Source: Sapria himalayana (Eukaryota > Streptophyta > Magnoliopsida > Malpighiales > Rafflesiaceae). From it: a DNA stretch of 64,000 nucleotides. The notes under the pieces were generated by a model, which searched no databases, was not told the origin of the DNA, and saw only the letters and a list, made by a program, of their open reading frames with translations. Made by a program: the position numbers and the translations under genes. Below, piece after piece: positions 25,251-40,154 of the stretch. Positions within the stretch are counted from its first letter, which is position 1. Each line of letters opens with the position of its first letter. The stretch lies in the NCBI GenBank assembly GCA_029783825.1, contig JAREIK010002983.1, forward strand, positions 41,905 to 105,904, in the 5' to 3' direction.

Positions 25251-26954
25251 AAACACAATCACATGCGTTAATGGCTACTTTATTATTAGATACATTATCA
25301 AATATGATATAATATATTTTATTTTTAATATTATATTATCTAAAGATTCTCACCATTCACTCATAAATGACTGGGTCATCATGAGAATGGAGAATCTATA
25401 AGAATCCTAATATTTTTTTTATTTAGTGTTTATTTAAAATCTACAAATGGGCGACAAGGCATACATAAGATTAATCATTATAACTAGTTCAGATATTAGA
25501 AGTCACGGATACCACTCCACTATATTTCATAAATTCATTTATTATTATTTATTTTACTAAGTTATAGTATTTTGGCATATCGTTTCTAGATATTAACCTA
25601 GGAATCCTACAATATGCAAGCTAAAAATAAATCTGCATGATACTGACTATACTTGAATCCTCCATAAATCTAATCAGAAAACTCATTGTGCTGATCAATT
25701 TGGGAATATCTTCCCTCCCTAACTAATTATGGTAGATGAAGAGGTCAACATAAAGGCTGAATTGGATTCAACCTCAAAGACCCCACTACTAAGTTGAGTT
25801 TGAAAAAAATCTAATATACCATATTTTTTTGTACATTATTCGACATGCATCTTAAAATGCTCAATCTCATATAAACTCTTACTAGTTAATATTTTTTTAT
25901 AATATTTGCTTTGTACCGTTTCTTTATCAGTACTCTTAATATTTTTATGTTGTATAATTTTAAAGTGAGTCCAAACTATTACTTTTCTTCTAGTATTTTG
26001 ATTTTTAGATATTTAGGTCAAGACAACCGGATAAAACAAAGTTTTGATAATCTCAAAACTTTTCATAGAATTATTAGTATCCATATTAAAATTTTCTATG
26101 TTACATTTAAATTAATTTCATTATTATCATTAAAATTATTATTTATCATTTTAATTTTTTATTAATTAATTAATTATATTGTAAATTTTATTTTTTAAAT
26201 TAAATATTAATTTAATTTATTAAACTAAAACTTTTAACTAAAAAAACTAAACTAAACTAAACAAAATTTAAAAAATAATACCCATAATGCATAAAATCTC
26301 ATTTGCTTTATGATATCCACACAGCAATCGACAGTTCGCACCCGAGCCCCATAAGTCAAAACTAAAAGGAGAGAAAAAAAAAGAGATGAAATAATAAAAG
26401 AGAGAGAAATAAGATAATATAATAATATTTTTGAGAATGAGAGAAGATATATATAAAAATTATAATAATGTAATTTTAAATAATATATTTTTTTATTTTT
26501 TTATATTTTAAATGGGCAGAATCATGATAACCGTCAAATTTTTGTCCCTAACCATTGGGCCAAATCCAACAACTTGAAACACATAATATTTTTTTTGCCG
26601 TTGGTTTAGTTCCACTGTCGAACCAACCCAACGATCATAGATTCCAGAAGCTTCAGCTTCTAGAATGCATAGAAAGTTCATGTAGTCGGGTTCGATCATT
26701 CAGAGTTGGAACACGGACCATGCCCGTCGCGTAAACACCACCCCAAGATCAAACCATTCTGAGTTAGGAGGTAGTTCGGGTCATGCCAAAGAACCATGCC
26801 TTCAAGCCAAAGTATTGGCCCTGCCTAGCCCAACACGAGGCCCGGGTTAGCTCAGCACCGCACGACACGAATCCTACCTAGAGCCAAGCCAGCATGGATC
26901 CGAGTTAGCTAAGTCAGGCCGAGCCAGGGCTGTTCCACCCGTTTGACACCTCTA
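25251..26954 (-). pseudogene. hAT3 element, 3'-truncated
   Basis: The right (5') end reads CCCGTTTGACACCTCTA at 26,938-26,954, preceded inside by the GC-rich subterminal zone. Minus-strand translation gives VSVTSNI-TS with the Trp codon changed to TGA (about 25,485-25,520) and IFDNVSNNKVAINACDC (about 25,260-25,305). Here the second catalytic Asp is kept (25,297-25,299). The element breaks off at about 25,250, so the dimerisation block and 3' end are gone. The 8 bases after the end are TCTATGAA, with no partner. Confidence 0.8.
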
Positions 26955-27400
26955 TCTATGAATACACAGTTAAGTGATCTATCAAGTAAATATAAGTTGT
27001 CATGATACTTAAATAGGAATTACATCTGTATCTTATCTTATAGTGATATAAAAAAATTAGGCATATTAAGTTGGTGAAAATTATACATATTTAATTTTCT
27101 CATATTATCTAAATGACATGTGATATACTAACTCCATCAATATCTAGTATAGCATCAAAATCTATCTTTTTTATGGCTGTAAATATTATTCTATACAAGA
27201 GAACAAGGTTACTATCAGATATTATAGAAATTATGTCATGCTTGGAGGATTAAGAAGATATACTAATGAATCTTCAAGATCAAACTCAAACCTTACAAGC
27301 AAATATAAATGATGATTTACACAATGAAACTTTAACCTATAAAGATCAAAAGTAGTTAAGTAATTGAAGATAATTATTATCCAATAATCACTATTATAAT
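26955..27400 (+). pseudogene. hAT4 fragment: C-terminal transposase piece
   Basis: Plus-strand sequence aligns with the hAT1 C-terminal region and beyond (compare 19,640-19,960): AAGTTGGTGAAA..., CTAACTCCATC..., then AGTATAGCATCAAAATC in place of the VASES block, then a run matching hAT1 downstream of that block. hAT3 ends exactly at its left edge, so hAT3 probably inserted into this older element or its deletion ended here. Confidence 0.6.
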
Positions 27401-30110
27401 CATAAAGATATCAAATGGGACGTATCAGTATTTTTGTGTAGCTTGATTGTGCCAACATGCATTGCAAGGATGACACCATATCAATTTTTTATGGCTTGAC
27501 ACAATCTATTTTTCCCATAATCAAGCAAATTCATGTCAGGTCACGTCAGTTTATGCTAGTTTTAGCCCAAATAAAAATATAATAAGATTTTAATTTTATA
27601 TTTATGTGCACAATTAAAATATTATGAATTATAATTTATATTTATCCAAAATAAAAATAAAAATCACCTTAATAAAAAAATAATATATAAGCATTATATA
27701 AATATAATAAATAATTTAACCTAAAACATAACCAACAAAAATCAAAAAAAAATCATATCGTAAAAAAAATTCAAAATAACACAAGTCATCATCATCAATA
27801 TAAATCTGTAATATAATAGTGCAAATGCAGATAGATGTAGATCATTATCATCATATATGCGTCTAAAGTTATTGCAAATGTTTATATGATATCTAATTAC
27901 AATATCAATCTAATATTTAAAAAATATTGAGTCACAAAAAAATAAATAAATTTCGATGTTATGTTCGACATCAAAAAAATCAATAATTCATGTGTCATCG
28001 TAGATAGCACGAGATAAATAAATTCATATAATTTTTAATACCTAAAAATATTCTAAGTCTTATTATCGTATAAAAGAATTGAGTAGTAATCGATATCTAA
28101 GTATCAAGATATATCGATTTTATTCAATAAACCATCACATCATTTACCACAGACAAATTAAATAAAAAAGTCATCTTCTCTAAATATAATATTCATATCC
28201 GTACTCAAAATTTTATTAAAACTATCATACCTAATATTATAATATATAAACATATCACTTAATTTTTTTGTGAATAAATCTTTCAAATTGGTCTGCTTAG
28301 GTCATGCAATTGAATATATATTTTATTATGTTTTCTACTTCTTCCACCTTAACTCTTTAATTCATATCAATAGTCAAGCAACACAGAGTTGAAATAAAGT
28401 ACTTGCATTTTTTAACACTTTATTTCTATCTGAACACTCATAATACTAAATACAAAGTATCTTCTATATTTGTTAAACACACTACTAACAAAGTGCATGT
28501 ATATGGATGCAACGAATGTAATGGAAGTGTACACAGTTGAATATATATTCATCATATCATAAAAAATCTTTAAAATTTAATAAAAAAAATTCATACGTCA
28601 CAGTCTAAATCACCGATAATAAATTAATCACTCTTACCTATTAATATAATTAGATATTACGTGTTGATATCCAACATATGACTCTAAGATAACATAAGTA
28701 AAGTTCCAATGGTGTCTCCCAACAATTTAAATTTTTTTCTTTTCAAGTCACTCTGATAAACAGAAACCACCAAGCTCTTGTTGTCTTTTAGACATTTCAA
28801 AGTATTTTAGTAAATTTTTTATTTTTTCTAAATCAAGAAAAACAACTTTTATTCTAATTCACACTATTAGGTTAATAATATGACACATACACCTAACATA
28901 AAATATTTTACCTTATAGCTCATCTCTAATGGATCTCAAAAACATATCAATAATTACTCCAATATTAGAAGTATTATCAAAAGTTAAAACTAAATATTTT
29001 ATTCTGATTATTATATTCTCTAAAACTTTTTATGATATGCTCATATATGATAGGGGTCATCATTAGGATGAGATTAATTAGTTTTTTAATTGATTATATT
29101 TTATTATGTCATTCCTAATTATAAACTTAGAAATCCTATGATATGCAAGTTAAAAATATGTCAGCATAATAATGACTTTTCTATGATCCTTCAAAAGTCT
29201 AATCAAAAAATTTAAGATAATAATAATTTTGATCATACATTCTCTCCCAAAATCATTATGATATATGAAAATGATCAACAAAGCTAAACTTGATCCAACT
29301 CCAAAGATGATACCATTCAATTGAGTTTGTTTGGGATCTAATACACTATTTTATGTACATTAATCGACAATCTTCTTAAGGTAACCAGTATTACATGCAC
29401 TCCTATATATTTATATTTTTTTAGAATATATACATTATGTCAATTCTTCTTCGATACTCTTAGAATTTTTGTTTTTTATTATCATAAAATGAATCAATAT
29501 TACTAAAATTCATCTAATTTTATATTTTTTAGGCAAATAAGTTTATGTCAAGGATATTGAAAAGAACTTAATTTCAACCTCCAACCTTTCAGTAAAATTT
29601 TCATTATTATTTAAATTTATATCAAATTCATTATCATTATACTCAATATTTGTCATATGTTTAATTTATATTTATATTTTATATTTTTTAATAATAAAAA
29701 ATTTAAAAAATTTAAAAAAAATTTATGTATTGTAACCACAAACACACTGCATTATTTTATTTGAGTTGAAGATTGTGCCTCATTGTTATATTCAACTTTA
29801 TACTATACCATCACTTTCCACTATTTCCAAAACCTTAGAAATCACATTAATAATTAGAAGATAAAGAGCAAAAAAAAGAGAAATAAAAAATTAGAGAGAA
29901 GATCGAGATGAGAGAATAAAATTCTAGAAATTTCTATTCTATATTTATGAAATTTTTTTATATTAAAATAATATATTTTTAATTTTTTTTAAATTTTTAA
30001 ATGGTAGAAATCTGACAGCCATCATATTTCTACCAACAACCAATGGAAACAATTCTGACGACTTTAAATCTTTAAAAAAATTATTTTTTTAGCCGACACA
30101 AATATACACA
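27401..30110 (-). pseudogene. hAT5 element remnant
   Basis: The left (3') end is a degenerate ATAAAGATATCAAATGGGACG near 27,402. Minus-strand translation includes KYLVLTFDNTSNIGVIIDMF and LRSIRDE (about 28,925-29,005) with the second catalytic Asp intact, then CMCHIINLIV, and farther left a decayed C-terminal block near 27,980-28,140. The first TSD-x-W block appears deleted near 29,080. The 5' side carries the shared AATGGTAGAAATCTGACAGCC segment at 30,001, but no clean 5' terminal repeat was found before hAT2. Confidence 0.7.
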
Positions 30111-30216
30111 TGCCATACCTATCACTTTCTGTGTTGGAGCCATTATGTGAAAACATAACATGCATGACAATAAAGCATGACCATTTAAAAAAAAATCATA
30201 CCGAAACCCATTAGAC

Positions 30217-31409
30217 TAGAGGTGTCAAATGGGTTGTATAGTATCGGCATGACTTGTTTTTGGGTAGCACAATTAGGCCACCGTATAGTGTTGTCTGGCA
30301 CGACATGATTGTCATTCTTCTTGGCCTAGCATAGTACGCCCAGCACGATTCCAAGTAGACTCGTGCCTACAATGCTGGGTCATGCCAAATCATGCCAATT
30401 TTTTGAGTAGCAGCACCACAAGTACCATCCACCGACCACCACCACCACCCACCAATGATCAATCAATATAGAAAGATAAAATAAAAATATACAATAAATA
30501 AAACAAAAAAAATTAATTACATCTACAATAGTCAACAGTCAATACATATCAAACATAATATTAACAAATCATAAGTATGATAAAAAGACTAAAAATATAT
30601 AAATGAATTACAACTATTACATTGTAAAAACAATAAACAAAATATAAATTTTATTTAAGCCAAGATCCAAGAGTCGGACATTAAATGAAATTAAAAAATA
30701 ATAATTAACAATTATAGAAAAGAAAATTAAAATCATAAATCATAATCAAATATTAAAATTGAATTATATCGTATCAAAATTATAATTATAAAATAAACAT
30801 GATATTAACAAATAACAATCAGTCATAATGTCAATTGGTGTCTATGTGTTAATCATCATTATCATGTAAATGTCTGATGATATTGCTAGTGGTAACCTCA
30901 ATATCCTCTAAGTCTCATGAATCATCATTTGTCAATAATTCTTGCACTCTTGATCATGCACTATCCTAAATGTTCAATTTCAAATCTTCTTAGTCCTTTA
31001 TGCATACAAGTACCTCAATGATATTTGACTGTAGTCTCGATCACATATCTAAAATAATATTGGCTACAACAGAAAAAGTAAATTCCAATATTATGCTAGA
31101 TACCAAAAAGAATCAGTAAATCTCATATCATCTTAAATAGCATGGGATAAATATGATTCAAATAATTTTTACCATAATAAAATATAAAAATTCTTATTAT
31201 CATTATATGATATTATTGAATATTAATTAATATCAAAGTACCAAGATAGCTTGCTCTTATTCAATAGACTATCCCACCATTTCCTCATTGCTAACTGAAT
31301 GGAGAAGTCATCATCTCTAAATATGATATCCATATCGATACTCGCAACATGAATACAACTATTACCAATATACCTAGTATCGTAGAATATAAATAAAATG
31401 ATTAATTTT
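30217..31409 (-). mobile_element. hAT2 element, 3' part, cut at the inversion junction
   Basis: Begins TAGAGGTGTCAAATGGGTTGT at 30,217, preceded by CATTAGAC, the presumed target-site duplication. The minus-strand C-terminal transposase remnant lies at about 31,080-31,390. At 31,409 the sequence switches abruptly to the end of inverted hAT1. The direct copy at 59,662 continues uninterrupted, which shows what was lost here. Confidence 0.85.
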
Positions 31410-34400
31410 TAGAGGTGTCAAATGGGTTGTGTTGATTTGGCACAATTTGTTTTTTGGTGGCTCACTTGGCCCATCGTGCCATGCCTGGCATGACACAACT
31501 TAAAGTGGGCAGGCTTGGCATGACCTGATAGGATCGAGTTTGCTAGATTTGGGTTGGTTCGTGTTGGGCCTAGTAGGTTTTGTGCCGGTTGGTGTCGGGA
31601 TGTGTCAGGACGTGTTGTTTCAGCCAATTTAGATTGGGTAATCCCTAACTTCAAATTTATTTTAAATTTTAATATTAAATTAATGAATTATTACAATAAA
31701 TTTATATAACAAAAAAATAAAATTATAATTATAAATCACAACTCACAACTCAAAAAAATAATAGGATATAAATATTATAAATTTTAATTTTTCATTTTCG
31801 TAACGTAATACATGTACAAATTATAAAATAACAAAACAAGCTCTAAAGATAAAAAATAATACATCAAAGATAAACTCATAGATATTAATCACGTAAGTGT
31901 ATGAATAAATAAAAAACAAAATAACAATGAAAGAAACAAGCTCAAATGACAAATTAATAGACAATCGAAAAATAATTAATCCCATAAGCATATGATGCTA
32001 TAACTAGTGGTAGGCCGTAGGCAATAGGTTTAATCTCAATCGTCATCAAAGTCTTATGAATCATCATCAGTCACTAATTTTGTTGCTCTTACTTTAGTTA
32101 CAACATGATGATGGATGTTTAAGTTTTAATTCTTTCAATCCTTCATGTATGCTAATGCCTCACCAATATCTAGCCATAATCTTGATCTCCTATCTGAAAT
32201 TATGTTTATTACGATAAAAAATATAGACTTCGATGCTACACTCTATACCGTGGGAGTCAATAGATCTCGTATCATCTTAGATTGTATGGTATAGGTGGAC
32301 TCATATGATTTCTACTATTTTAAAATATCAAGGTACTTATTTTATATATGTAATAGGATTAAGCAACAATCGGTATATAGGTACCGAGATCTCTCGCTCT
32401 TATTTGACGGTTTAACTTGTGATTTCTACCTCTCTAAATTAATAGAGAAGACATTAGTTTTGAATATGATATCTATATCCATACTCAGAGCCTGATTACT
32501 ATTGCCATCATCATATTTAGTATCATAGTGTGTAAATAGCTTAATTAATTTCTCGTGAATAATCCTTTCAAGTTGTTGTTCTTGGTTCATGCACTAAAAT
32601 ATATATGTCAAAATTTTTTTTACACTTTCTACCTTAACCCTAAGGTTTATGTAGGTAGTCAAACAATAAAGAAATGAAATAATGGACTAACATTTTATAC
32701 TTGGTTTCCATCTCAAGAGCCATGTCACAAAATATTGGGTCATTTCTAAATTTTTTAAGTTTTCTACTAATATTGCATATGTACCTAAGTATAATTCAAG
32801 TCGCGAGAGTATAAATTGATGAACAAATGTTTGTTGTGTTATAAAAAATCTCTAGGAATTTTATAAATAAAATTTTTATAGCCCAGTCAGTGTCATAAAT
32901 AATAAATTCATCATTTTTACTATTGACACAGTCAGATATCATATATTCGTATCCAATACATGACTTTAACATAAGGTATATGTAATTGCAATGATGTCTT
33001 ACAATCGATTGAAATTTTTTTTTAGACCCGTAGACAAATAGAGACTAAACTCTTGTTTTCTACGAGATATATAAAGAAATTTTAGTGAGTTATGTATATT
33101 TTCTAAAGTTTGAAAAACAATTTTCATTCCCAATTGTCCTATAATGTTAATGATGCGACACATGCATTTAACATGAACATTTTTTTTTAATTATCTATCA
33201 CTAATATTCATAACAAACATGTTAATAACTATTCTTTTGTTAGATGTGTTATAGAATATGATGCTATATTTTTTATTTAAAATATTATATTCTCTAAAGA
33301 TTCTTATCATGCACTAATAAATGACCTGACTATTATGAGTGTGTAAAATCTCCAAGAATCTCAATAATTTTTTATTTAGTATTTATTTATAATCTATATA
33401 GTGGGTATTGAGGCAAGCATAAAATGTATCATTGTGACTAGTCCATATATTAGACGTCACGAATATCACATCTCTATATTCTCTAAATTCATTAATTATT
33501 TTTTTTCTAAGTTTTAGTATTTTAGTATGTCATTCCTAGATGTGGACATAGGAATTCTATAATATGCAGGCTAAAAATAAGTCTGCATGATACTGACTAT
33601 ACTTGAATTCTCTAAAAATTAAATCAGAAGACTTATCGTGCTAATTAGTTTGACCATATTTTTTATCCCTAACTCATTGTGGTATATGAAGAGGATCAAA
33701 TCTAATATACCATGTTTTTTGGTGTATTATTTGGCATGTCTCTTAAAGTGTCATATCATACATGAATTTTTATAAGTTAATATTTTTTTTATAATATTAG
33801 TATTGTGCTAATTTTTTATCGGTATTCCTAATATTTTTATTTTGTATAATATTAAAGTGAGTCTAACTTTTTTTTTTAGTTTTTTATTTTTTAGATATTT
33901 GGGTCAATATCACGAGAAAAAATAAAGTTTTGTTGGTTTCGTACATTTTCATAGGATTATTATTATCCATATTAAAATTTTTAAATATTTACGTTAATGT
34001 TAATTTTGCTATCGTCATTAAAATTATTATTTATCATTTTTAATTTTTATTATTTTATTAATTATATTCTAAATTATGTTTTTTAAATTAAATAATTATT
34101 TATATTAAACTATTAACTAAATTTTAAAAAATTAAACAAAATTTTAAAAATAAAACTCGTAAAACATAAAATCATGTCTACTTGACGACGTGTGTTGTCT
34201 GATAACTGACATCCACACCGTAGTATGCACTCAAAATCTAATAGGAGAGAGAAAGAAAGAGAAAATGAGAAAGAGAGAATGATATAATGGATTAGGAATA
34301 GGATATATATTTGAAAATGAGAGGAGGTATATATATAGATTTCAAAAAAATAAATTTTTTTAAAAATTATTTATAAATTTTTTTTAATTTAATTTTGGGC

Positions 34401-34799
34401 AGAATCCTGACATCCATCGGATTACTACCCCTTGCCTTTTGGTCTGAATCCAATGGCTGAAAAATATTTTTTTTTGAATTTTTTTGACCATTGGGTTGGT
34501 TTGGCCCAATGGTTCTAGAAGCTTTGCTTTTGGGCTCAGGCTAATCCAATGTTCAGGTGGTCAGGCCATGCCTCGGCCAAAAACTGGCTCTACATCTGGG
34601 TAATGGTTTGGGTCATGCCGATGAATCGTGCCTTCGGGTTAGGCAACCGGATCATGCCTGGCCTGTCACGAGGTCGGGTGAGCTCAGCACGGCACTACAT
34701 GAACCCTGTTGAGAGCCAGCCCAGCATGGGCCTAGGTATGGCAAAGTCGAGCCCTGCTTCGGGCCTATCCTTGGTTGCTCGGCCCACTTGACACCTCTA
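31410..34799 (-). mobile_element. hAT1, right-arm (inverted) copy
   Basis: Complete element in reverse orientation. It has GCTGTGCT (complement of AGCACAGC) after its outer end at 34,800-34,807 but no matching 8 bp before 31,410. The missing duplication shows this end was joined to new DNA. It carries the same Asn (33,449-33,451) in place of the first catalytic Asp as the left arm. Confidence 0.94.
32190..33700 (-). pseudogene. hAT1 transposase remnant (right arm)
   Basis: Same blocks and same inactivating changes as the left-arm copy at 18,290-19,800. Small differences, such as a one-base change in an A-run near 33,018, alter which chance frames stay open. Confidence 0.85.
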
Positions 34800-34807
34800 G
34801 CTGTGCT

Positions 34808-36947
34808 AGACACGTCGCCATGAAATGTTCATGAACACATTTTAAAAAAACAACTATAAAGTCAAGGTATACCCTTCGTTGAACTTCAGTAATATAGATA
34901 TATTTTAAATCTTTAACATAATTAATAAAATATTACTTTAAATCTAGTTTTCTAGATTAAAAAATAATAAATAATAAATATTATAAAAATAAATTAAATA
35001 TAAACATGGATAATAAAACTGAAATGTCTGAATTGAAATTATATATTTTTTCCTTGTCTTGACTAATGCTCATAAAAAATTTAAAAATATGCGAACTTCA
35101 ATCAAAATTTTGAGTGTCAAAGAAGATTTATTACAATATATATTTTATAAAAAAATACATATAGGTTTAAATACTAGTGATATTGATATCTTAAAAGATA
35201 TGTCAATTAATATACCAAAAATTATAATATTTTGAGTTTCAGGCAAACTCAACTTAGTAATGATGTCTTTGAAGTCGGATCAATTTTAGGTTAATTAATC
35301 CCTTTCATTTATTGTAATGAGTTAGGAATACAAATTATAGAATAATTGATTATTAGCATGAATCTTCTGAATATATTTGTTGAGGATTCTAGATTAGTTT
35401 ATATTATGTAAATATATTTTCAGTCTGTTTATCATAGAATTTTTAAATCTATTAGTAAGAATAAAATATTTTAAATTAAAAAAATAATTAGTAATTAATA
35501 ATTATTAAACTTTAAAAATATAATGAAATGATCTTTTTGATATCTGACATTTAGACTTGTCATGAAAATACTTCATTTTCATATGTCGTTACTCATTATG
35601 TTGATTCTAAGTAAAAATTAAATAAAAAAAATGTATTATTTTCTGAAATTTTTATCTTTTGAAAACTTTGTGAAATATATGAGTACCTAATGAGGATTAT
35701 TAGTAAATATGATATTAAAGATAAAATTTGTTGTATTATAATTAATAATATTTCAAATAATAGTATTATGATTAATAAGCTTTTGAGAACCATCAAAGAA
35801 GGGTCCTTTATTGATTTTTTTATTATTAGATATTTGTGTCACATAATTAATCTATATTATTGGAATTATCTACTTATTATTATATTCATGTGGTAGCTTT
35901 CAATATGTGATAGCTTATCAATGTTTGTCAACGGGCCTAAAAGTGACAAACTTATTATTGACGATTCAAATTGAGACATATAATTTTTTTTTAAATTTTT
36001 AAAGTTTTTCTATTATATGATGAATATGTATTTGTTTGTGTATATTGTTATCACATACATTGCACTTATATTTTGATACATATGTAATATTAATAGTATG
36101 TTTAACAGATATTGGTACCATCCTAATTTTAATATCATAGTTATTGAGATAAAAATTAAGTAGTTAAAAATAAAAATAATAGTTCTTCATTCTATATTTT
36201 TATTGCTTAATTGCCTGTATGGATTTTAGGAATAATGTGAAAGTAGTAAAAAAAAATATTAAAAAATATATATTTACTTACAGCAATCAATTAGAATAGT
36301 CAATTGGTTTGGTTAATGAATACTTAGATAAAATTTTTAAATATTATGATATTAAATATGATATTTTTGGCAGGTCTTTGAATACGGACATGAACAATGT
36401 ATTCAAATATGATTATATTGTCATCCAATTCCTAAAATTTATTAAATATTAAATATTAAATATGGACATGAACAATGTATTCAATTATTAAATATGGATT
36501 TGCTCGTAGAGGAGCAAATAATAGAATAATTTATTAAATATGAGCTAGTTATTTTAGTACTTAGATATTGATTACTATTTTATGCTATCTCATTGTGATA
36601 GTAAAAATTTATATATATTAAGTTGGTGAAATCATTCGAATTTATTTATTTTTTATTATTTAAGATGATACATGATTTACTATACTAACTTCTTGAGTAT
36701 CTTTTGTAATATTAAAATTTATATTTTCTATGACTGTGAATTTTATTTTAGATAGAAGATTAAAACTATTATCAGATATCATAAAAGTATTGTTATGCTT
36801 AAATGATTGAGAGCAGTCAAAGAAATGCATTCAAGGTCAAGCGAAAGAGCTGCTAGTAGATGATATCTTACATGATATCGAGGATATGGAGGTTATTGCT
36901 ATAACTATGAAATGTAGACGCAATGATGTGATGAGAACCATATATAT
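34808..36947 (+). pseudogene. hAT0 transposase remnant (right arm)
   Basis: Inverted copy of 15,040-17,188. The plus strand reads SDI-TCHENTSFSYVVTHYVDSK near 35,535-35,612 and the NNISNN block near 35,740-35,765. It lacks the separate 5' end fragment because the duplication stops at the end of hAT1. Confidence 0.78.
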
Positions 36948-37991
36948 ACATATTGATTGTAAATATTAGAGAATTCACATGCGTATTGTTGATGATGACT
37001 ATTCATTGTCAATGTAAAGTTGTGATTTTATAAATTTATAATTTGTTATTATTTTTGATATCGTGATTAAATTGAAATAATAAAAATGTTGTTTTTTTTA
37101 TTGAGCTATGACTTAATATACATTTTTATTTATAGAAAAATATAATTTATTTTTTATATTTAAATTTTTAAAAAATTAAAATTTTATTTTAAAGATCAAC
37201 TTTATTTGACAAAATCAATGTCCATGGCAGATGGCACCATGTTTGACAGGCAATGGTCATTGGCTGTAAAATTTTACTTACTGCTAGGTGCACTGGCATT
37301 GTCAAAAGCCACTAGGGTGGAGTGGCTGGTTGCTGTGCTGGTTGCTGTGCTGGTTGCTGTGTAGGTGCATTGGCACTGCCCTGCTCACTAACACTAATCA
37401 AGGCTACTTGTTAACTGGCCAAGGCCACTAGCTGATTGGCCAGTGCCACTACCAGCCAAACCTGACATGCCCGGCTGAGGAAGGCAGTCCATTGTGTTGT
37501 CCTAGGTCAACCTGCCATGATTCGATGCTAGCATACCTAGGTACTCAATCTGTGTTGTGTATGGGTGAAGCTGTAAAAATTGGACTGATTTGAATTAAAT
37601 TAAATGGCTTCTGGATTCTAAAAAGATGAAAACAACTCATAATAGTCAGAGACATATTGTTAGGAGTGACTCAAACTTCAGTATAAATCTAAAAGATTTC
37701 TTTTAACAATATAAAAACATAAAATGATGTTGTGATGCTTGAATATCAGGTGACCTTAGGGTTCCAACATATCAAAATATTATGATTTTGTCATAATTTT
37801 GTGATTTTATTTATTTCATGACTTTTTCTTGATGTCGATATCATAGTTATGAAATGCGCGCTTAGGTTCAGGTGTAGACATGGGGCCTTGCTTTGGCCGG
37901 GGCGAGGTTCATTCATGCAGGTGCATGAATAGTAAAAAAGGCATGCACCTTCCATGAGGTACGAAGCTCTCCACATGCACGCATCCGTGCA

Positions 37992-38285
37992 GATTGCTAT
38001 CTATTGAGCTTCAGAAGCTCAACTAGGAACTTGACGAGCTGCATGGAACTTGACCTGTTCGTGGAGCTCGACGGAAGCTCGTCGAATCCATGGATCTCTT
38101 GATCGAACTTTATTGAGCTCCTCTCTGAGCTCCAGGAGCTCTCCGTCGAGCTCCTCGATGAGCTACAGGAAGAGGGTCAAGGGCCGATGTGCAATAGGTG
38201 AGTGAGGATATGTAAGGGTATTTTTTGATTAATATATTTGATTATATTTTTAAAAATATATATGTAAAATAGGGTGCACCCCTAC
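37992..38285. mobile_element. MULE-like GAGCTC-rich fragment (right arm)
   Basis: Inverted copy of 13,703-13,995, with the same single recognisable end. Confidence 0.45.
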
Positions 38286-38566
38286 AGCCATACTACAGTC
38301 ATGTCCGACACATGGACAAATTGATACGGTACGGACACGCGTTGAATACGTGTTCGATATGCCATGTAGCATATCATTGACCAATCCGTGTCCAATATGC
38401 CACATAGCGTATGAGATGGACGTGTCGGATACGTATCTGCCGCGTAAAAATTGTCAAGAACCAAATTGTATTCTAAGTCTTGATTTTGAGGTTTACATGG
38501 TAAATTTTATAGTTGAAATTGGAATTGAGTGCTTCCTAGAATTTCAAGGCAGAATTATGTGATATG

Positions 38567-40154
38567 AATATTTTTTATCACTTAATTCTAAACATATACC
38601 TAATCGTTTGACATGATACTTATGTGATATGAATATTTTCATATGGATAAAATAATTATAGTCATAAGAATTGATTTATAATATATATTAAAATAGAATG
38701 TTATTTGGAAATTACATGTATGTCATATATTCATTCAGGATGTATGATAAGGTATATGATGTGAATGAGTATTATAGTTTTCATTCATGTATAGTATGAT
38801 TTTGATATGAAATAATATATTGCATTGTGTATGTACAGGAACATAATATCTAACGGATATGAGTGTATAATTATGATCAATCATCATACTACGTGATTGA
38901 TAGGTTGGCTTGGTACCATTGGGCGGTGATGGTCTCCAATAGAGTTGTATGATAATACATAAAATGGAAAAATATGCATGTAGATAATAGCAACTATGAC
39001 TAGATTTTTTCATAGGTGAAAGTTCTTGACTTGTTCAGACACATTTGTTGATGGAAGTTTAAAATGTATTGGATGGCGTGCATGGTTCTATGGCGAGACC
39101 TCGAAAATGCTTTGCCCACAAATTACATGTGATTATGTTAAAAAAAAATCTTTGAAAATGTTGATTATCCATAAGAAGTTTTGATTTACAAACAAACTTA
39201 TACTTTTAAAATATTCATTAGATGTGTTTATCATTAATGTTTCATTGCACATTGATATGTGCATTGTGTGGTTAGAGTCGGTAAGGACTTGGGGCATGGT
39301 ATACATTGGAGTCTCATTTCATTCTAAGCATGTAGGATTTTGAGTTAGATATTGAATTTTATGGAATGTGAATGTATATTATGTACTTAGGAAATATTTC
39401 ATGTGCAAGACATTCACAAGCAGACAATACTCTTGAGGTTGCAATTATGAATAAAGATGAATTGTGGCTTTGATGAAATTTTATGTAAAATAAATAGGAA
39501 TAATTTTATTTACATATAAATGTTTTGTATAAAAGTATTGTGATTAAAATTTAGATTTTTTTGCTATGTTATTTTAACCCTTGAGTGTGGATGAATGAGT
39601 TGGTGGTGATATATTTACTCAAATATACTAGTGTGGTCTTGTGCTATATTGTGGCCTAGATGTGTCACGTGATTGTGGTTTTGTATTGATTGGATTTTGA
39701 ATGGAGCTTCATGTAAGGGAGTGTCTTATCCCATTTTCGTCAAATTATGAGTCTTGATAAATGAACACAACGTAGTGATATCGGGTTATTCAACATCCAC
39801 ACATTTTTTGCAAGTTGATAGTTGTTCACCACATATTTGTATTTTGCGGTGTCATTGATTGATATCTGAACAAAGGTATATGATTACTTAGTGCTTGATG
39901 GATGTGGGCTTAAACAATTATACTTATTGTGCACCTCATATTTGATGTTATGTGATTGTTTGGTATATATAGTAAGAATTATGTGTACGGTAAAATATGC
40001 TTAATAAAAGATGAATACTTAGGTTAGAGAACATAACCTTTCGAGTTTAAAAATGGAATAAACGGCATAGGTTATGAGGTAATGTCTATTAGTATTTGGC
40101 ATATGCAGTGTTAAGCTAAAAATGAATCTAAATTTTTTTAATTAGCATGTGTAG
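38567..40154 (+). mobile_element. Probable LTR/leader of the Ty3 remnant (right arm)
   Basis: Inverted copy of 11,834-13,420, in sense orientation here. It precedes the gag-like ATG at 40,155. Confidence 0.4.
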
